From Bacteroidales bacterium (lineage in GTDB: Bacteria; Bacteroidota; Bacteroidia; Bacteroidales; UBA1556): a stretch of DNA of 64,000 nt. Positions within the stretch are counted from its first letter, which is position 1, and each line of letters starts with the position of its first letter. The translations under genes and the position numbers were made by a program. The stretch is taken from the NCBI GenBank assembly GCA_023146135.1, contig JAGLCR010000003.1, forward strand, positions 62,001 to 126,000. Direction: 5' to 3'. The notes beneath the pieces were generated by a model. It was given only the letters and a program-made list of their open reading frames with translations, made no database searches and was not told where the DNA came from. Of this stretch, positions 60,186-64,000 are shown in pieces.

Positions 60186-61266
60186 AGATAATCACAACAA
60201 ATCAGCCTTAAAAGTAAATAAGGGCATTGTGCAGCCATCGACGGTGAACAAGGAAGCATTAGTATCGCGTAGCAAAGTAAAGAAGGAGCTTACAGTTGAC
60301 AATTATATTCAAGGTATTCGTGACGGTAACCGAAGTATATTGGCTAAAGCAATCACACTAATTGAAAGCGCACTTCCTAAACATCGTATTCTTGCTCAGG
60401 ATATTATTGAGGCCTGTTTACCCCTATCGGGGAAAAGTATTCGCATTGGTATTTCAGGTGTACCTGGAGTAGGAAAATCTACTTTTATTGAAGCTTTTGG
60501 TAAAAATTTAACTGAGCAAAAACACAAGGTTGCTGTTTTGGCAATTGACCCAAGCAGTAGTCGTAGTAAGGGTAGTATTCTTGGTGATAAAACTCGCATG
60601 GAGAGTTTGAGCCGAGATAAAAATGCTTTTATCCGCCCTTCGCCATCTGCGGGATCACTGGGTGGTGTAGCACAAAAAACCCGTGAAACAATTATTCTTT
60701 GCGAAGCGGCAGGATTTGATATAATATTGGTAGAAACTGTGGGCGTAGGACAATCTGAAACTGCCGTTCATTCGATGGTCGATTTCTTTTTATTGCTTAT
60801 GCTTTCGGGAGCAGGAGACGAATTGCAAGGTATCAAACGCGGAATTATGGAAATGAGCGACGCCCTAATTATTAATAAGGCAGATGGAGATAATATTGAT
60901 AAAGCAAAAATGGCAAAGGTTCAATACGCCAATGCTTTACACCTCTTCCCTCCGACTCCATCGGGCTGGACTCCACAAACTGATATATGCTCTGCATATA
61001 CAGGTGATGGCATTGACCGAGTTTGGGATATTATACAAGAATATATACAGCTTACCCAAACAAGTGACTATTTTACTGAAAACAGAAAACAACAAGAGAT
61101 ACAACGACTACTTGAAAATGTGGAACAACGACTATTGAATCAGTTTTATGAAAACCCAAAAATTCATGATTTTATGGAAAAAGCAAAAAATTCGATAGCA
61201 AATAGTGAACGTAGTGTTTATTCATTGATAGATGAGCTATTTAAACATTATAACAATACTAAATAA
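60178..61266 (+). CDS. meaB: Methylmalonyl-CoA mutase-associated GTPase MeaB
   Basis: GISGVPGVGKSTFIEAFG, AIDPSSSRSKGSILGDKTRME, RPSPSAGSLGGVA, ETVGVGQSET. Confidence 0.95.
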   Translation: MNKDNHNKSALKVNKGIVQPSTVNKEALVSRSKVKKELTVDNYIQGIRDGNRSILAKAITLIESALPKHRILAQDIIEACLPLSGKSIRIGISGVPGVGKSTFIEAFGKNLTEQKHKVAVLAIDPSSSRSKGSILGDKTRMESLSRDKNAFIRPSPSAGSLGGVAQKTRETIILCEAAGFDIILVETVGVGQSETAVHSMVDFFLLLMLSGAGDELQGIKRGIMEMSDALIINKADGDNIDKAKMAKVQYANALHLFPPTPSGWTPQTDICSAYTGDGIDRVWDIIQEYIQLTQTSDYFTENRKQQEIQRLLENVEQRLLNQFYENPKIHDFMEKAKNSIANSERSVYSLIDELFKHYNNTK

Positions 61267-61273
61267 GATAATA

Positions 61274-62398
61274 ATGCTACAAATAATAGAAGTAAATACA
61301 AAAAAGGAGCTAAATCAATTTATCGATTTTCCTCACGAACTTTATAAAACAGATCCAAATTATGTTCCTGAAATACGGATGGGACAAAAAGATGTGCTCA
61401 ATAAAAAAAAGAACCCATTTTTTCAGCATTCTGACGCAGCCTATTATATGGCTAAAAATGAAAAAGGTCAAATAGTGGGTCGAATTGCTGCTATCAACAA
61501 TACAAATTATCGAAAACATTGGAATGAGGAATATGGTTTCTTTGGTTTTTTTGATGCCATTGATGATAAGAAAGTGGCAGAATTACTTTTCAAGACAGCA
61601 TTCGAATGGTTACAAACAAAAGGTCTGAAAGGTATATACGGGCCAATGAATCCCTCGACTAACGATACCTGCGGTACTTTGATTGAAGGTTTCGACAAGC
61701 CTCCATACCTTATGATGACACATAATTTTTCGTATTATGATGATTTAATAAAATCAACAGGAATGGAGAAAAGCATGGACCTCCTTTCCTATTATTTAGA
61801 TAAAAAGAAGATTCCTGAGCGAATGATACGTTTGACCAAAGGTATTGAGGAACGGCTTAACAAACAGGGAATTACTTTTCGCCAAGCCAACTTTAAAGAT
61901 ATCAAAAACGAAGCTCCCCGAATTAGAGAGATCTATAATCAAGCTTGGGACGAAAATTGGGGTTTTGTTCCAATGACCGAAGCCGAGTTTGAGCATTTGG
62001 TTAACGATCTGAAAACCGTAACTATTCCAGACTTAGTTTACATAGTGGAAGATAAAGGCAAACCAGTGGCTTTTAGTGCATCTTTACCAAACCTGAATGA
62101 GATAATTATCAATTTTGATAAAGGTAAGCTCTTTCCTTTTAACGTATTGAAACTAATAAATGCCCCTAAAAAAGTGCGCTCTATACGTGTGCTTACACTA
62201 GGACTTAAAAAAGAATACCGTAATATGGGCATCGATGCCTGCCTTTACACTAAAATATACGACGCCTGCGTAAAGCACGATTGGGATGGTGGTGAGGCTA
62301 GTTGGATTTTGGAGAACAACATCATGATGAACCGTGCATTGATAAATATGAATGCTGAAGTTTTTAAGCGTTATAGAATATACAAATATAGCTTTTAA
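61274..62398 (+). CDS. YghO/GNAT-like acyltransferase family protein, candidate bacterial ceramide synthase
   Basis: FPHELYKTDPNYVPEIRMGQKDVLNKKKNPFFQHSDAAYYMAKN...GRIAAINN...GFFGFFDAIDD...GIYGPMNPSTNDTCGTLIEGFDKPPYLMMTHN. Likely start MLQIIEV; track starts at 61232. Confidence 0.75.
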   Translation: MLQIIEVNTKKELNQFIDFPHELYKTDPNYVPEIRMGQKDVLNKKKNPFFQHSDAAYYMAKNEKGQIVGRIAAINNTNYRKHWNEEYGFFGFFDAIDDKKVAELLFKTAFEWLQTKGLKGIYGPMNPSTNDTCGTLIEGFDKPPYLMMTHNFSYYDDLIKSTGMEKSMDLLSYYLDKKKIPERMIRLTKGIEERLNKQGITFRQANFKDIKNEAPRIREIYNQAWDENWGFVPMTEAEFEHLVNDLKTVTIPDLVYIVEDKGKPVAFSASLPNLNEIIINFDKGKLFPFNVLKLINAPKKVRSIRVLTLGLKKEYRNMGIDACLYTKIYDACVKHDWDGGEASWILENNIMMNRALINMNAEVFKRYRIYKYSF

Positions 62399-62401
62399 GG
62401 A

Positions 62402-63406
62402 ATGTCGAAGCTTTTAATTATTGGGAGTACAGGATTTATTGGTAAGCATTTATGCTTAGAAGCAAAAAGGCGAAATTATGAAATAATTGCTGGTGTTAGA
62501 GCCAAAAGTGATTTGGATTTTCTTAATAAGAACCAAATTCCAAGTTTTAGCTTTACCCTTTCTGATAAGAATATTTTAATGGATGAACTCCTAGAATTTA
62601 AATCAAAGTATAAAAGTTTAGATTTCATCATTTATAATGTTGGCTGCACCCAGGCTTTTAATAAAACTGATTATCGTACTATTAACTATCAATACCTTAG
62701 AAACTTTATTGAATCGTTGCAAAAAAATAATTATTATCCAAAAAAACTATTGTTCACAAGTAGCCTTGCAGTACATCACCCTATACCACTATGCGGCTGT
62801 GCTTTTATTAAAGAAAATGACGAACTCAATCCGGTAACAAGCTATGGCGCTAGCAAAATTTTGGCTGAACAATATTTAAACACAATAGACTGTTTCCCCA
62901 TTGTAATTGCTCGGCCAACAGCAGTATATGGAGCTGGTGATCAAAATTTTTTAAGACTCATTAGAAGCATTAAAAATCATATTGAGATTTATGCAGTACG
63001 AAAAAAGCAGCTTTTAAGCTTAATTTATGTTGAAGATTTGGTAGATGCATATTTTGGACTACTCAAAAAAAGCAATACCAGTGGTCCCTACCTAATTAGC
63101 GATGGAAAATCCTACAGCACAGAAAAACTAAACAGTATAATTAAAGGCATCTTAAAAACTAAAACTATCAAGATGGTATTACCATACAATACTCTCAAAT
63201 TACTTGCATGGCTTAAGGAGAATATTGATAAAGTTAAAGGGAAACCTGGCATATTCAATCAAGATAAAGTCAATGATTTAATTGCGGAAAGTTGGGTGTG
63301 TGACACCTACAAACTTCAACAAGAAATAGCGTTCAAACCAAAATATAGCCTTGAACAAGCTATGCAAAAAACAATTAAATGGTATCAAGACAATGAGCTT
63401 CTTTAA
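62402..63406 (+). CDS. NAD(P)-dependent epimerase/dehydratase (SDR), candidate ceramide reductase-like
   Basis: GSTGFIG Rossmann motif, YGASK catalytic motif, RPTAVYG. Confidence 0.85.
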   Translation: MSKLLIIGSTGFIGKHLCLEAKRRNYEIIAGVRAKSDLDFLNKNQIPSFSFTLSDKNILMDELLEFKSKYKSLDFIIYNVGCTQAFNKTDYRTINYQYLRNFIESLQKNNYYPKKLLFTSSLAVHHPIPLCGCAFIKENDELNPVTSYGASKILAEQYLNTIDCFPIVIARPTAVYGAGDQNFLRLIRSIKNHIEIYAVRKKQLLSLIYVEDLVDAYFGLLKKSNTSGPYLISDGKSYSTEKLNSIIKGILKTKTIKMVLPYNTLKLLAWLKENIDKVKGKPGIFNQDKVNDLIAESWVCDTYKLQQEIAFKPKYSLEQAMQKTIKWYQDNELL

Positions 63407-64000
63407 ATTAAAACCACATATATTACCCACTGATATTGTATTACTTGCATATCTATTTATCACTACAATATATATGCTTATTTTTCATAGTAATATCGAA
63501 TCTTTTTGGCAGGTAATGGGTGCCCGTTTACTTATTGTAGTAGTATTGGTACAGATTATTTTATTGCATAAAACTACCAACATTTTATGGGTGAAAAACC
63601 TACATTTATTATTTCCTATATTTCTCATGGGCTATTTGTATGGCGAGACACATTATATGAATCATGGGTTAATTGCCGTTAATTTAGACCCTTATTTTAT
63701 GGAAATGGATCAGTTTATTTTTGGTTATCAACCATCAATCCTATTTTCTAAAAAATATAATAATTGGCTATTTAGCGAATTGATGTATATGGGTTATATT
63801 TCTTATTATTTTCAAGTAATCGTGATAACTCTTTATGCTTATATTAAAGAAAAGGAAAAGCTTAATCAAAGTATTTTTATCATATTTAACTCTTTCTTAA
63901 TCTATTATTTAGTTTATGCAATACTTCCTGTAGTAGGACCTCAATTTCATCTTATTGGCGCAGATGGCTTACCTCCACAAAGTGGGTTTTTCAGTGAGTT
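63393..64000 (+). CDS. PAP2-like integral membrane protein, partial (IPC synthase/AUR1-like candidate)
   Basis: Starts within the 3' end of the preceding gene (MSFFKLKPHILPTDIVLLAYLFITTIYMLIF...); multi-TM; YLVYAILPVVGPQFHL resembles PAP2_3-type proteins. Runs off the window. Confidence 0.7.
   Translation, partial: MSFFKLKPHILPTDIVLLAYLFITTIYMLIFHSNIESFWQVMGARLLIVVVLVQIILLHKTTNILWVKNLHLLFPIFLMGYLYGETHYMNHGLIAVNLDPYFMEMDQFIFGYQPSILFSKKYNNWLFSELMYMGYISYYFQVIVITLYAYIKEKEKLNQSIFIIFNSFLIYYLVYAILPVVGPQFHLIGADGLPPQSGFFSE

Noticed and set aside
59625-61266. Methylmalonyl-CoA mutase genes next to meaB
   Set aside because: Neither mutase subunit is present in the window; the adjacent genes are thioredoxin-like and the acyltransferase.

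Overview
This is a 64 kb low-GC Bacteroidetes-type chromosomal window. Support: TAnnTTTG -7 promoter boxes, T9SS type A and type B sorting domains, DUF3078/DUF1573/BT_3928/DUF1599 families, a TonB-dependent receptor, and a tmRNA encoding the tag (A)GENNYALAA. Most of it is housekeeping: glutaminase, UbiD, flavodoxin, Der, RecQ, KdsD, NrnA-like DHH, TpiA, FolP, MeaB. RNA features that are clear by eye are a TPP riboswitch (~46963-47050) upstream of a TonB-dependent receptor, a minus-strand tmRNA (59060-59455), and several intrinsic-terminator hairpins. The most interesting parts are: (i) a tight run of YghO/GNAT-like acyltransferase, NAD-dependent epimerase and PAP2-like membrane protein at 61274-64000, which resembles a bacterial ceramide/phosphosphingolipid module, plus an alpha-oxoamine synthase (SPT/CFAT-like) at 41197; (ii) an apparent operon of patatin, TetR, LolA-like protein, two FtsX permeases, ABC ATPase and OM beta-barrel (34595-27781), with a TetR-type operator overlapping the -7 box, which may be an envelope lipid/lipoprotein trafficking system; (iii) a duplicated RhuM block in which one copy is a RhuM-Fic protein and the other a RhuM N-terminus fused to a T9SS sorting domain, both preceded by the same 3'-end gene remnant; (iv) three adjacent multi-domain FKBP genes; (v) two adjacent T9SS secreted tandem-repeat proteins (SBBP-like, and GloVer-like with near-identical DNA repeats). 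No CRISPR array, tRNA, rRNA, integrase or IS transposase was recognised.
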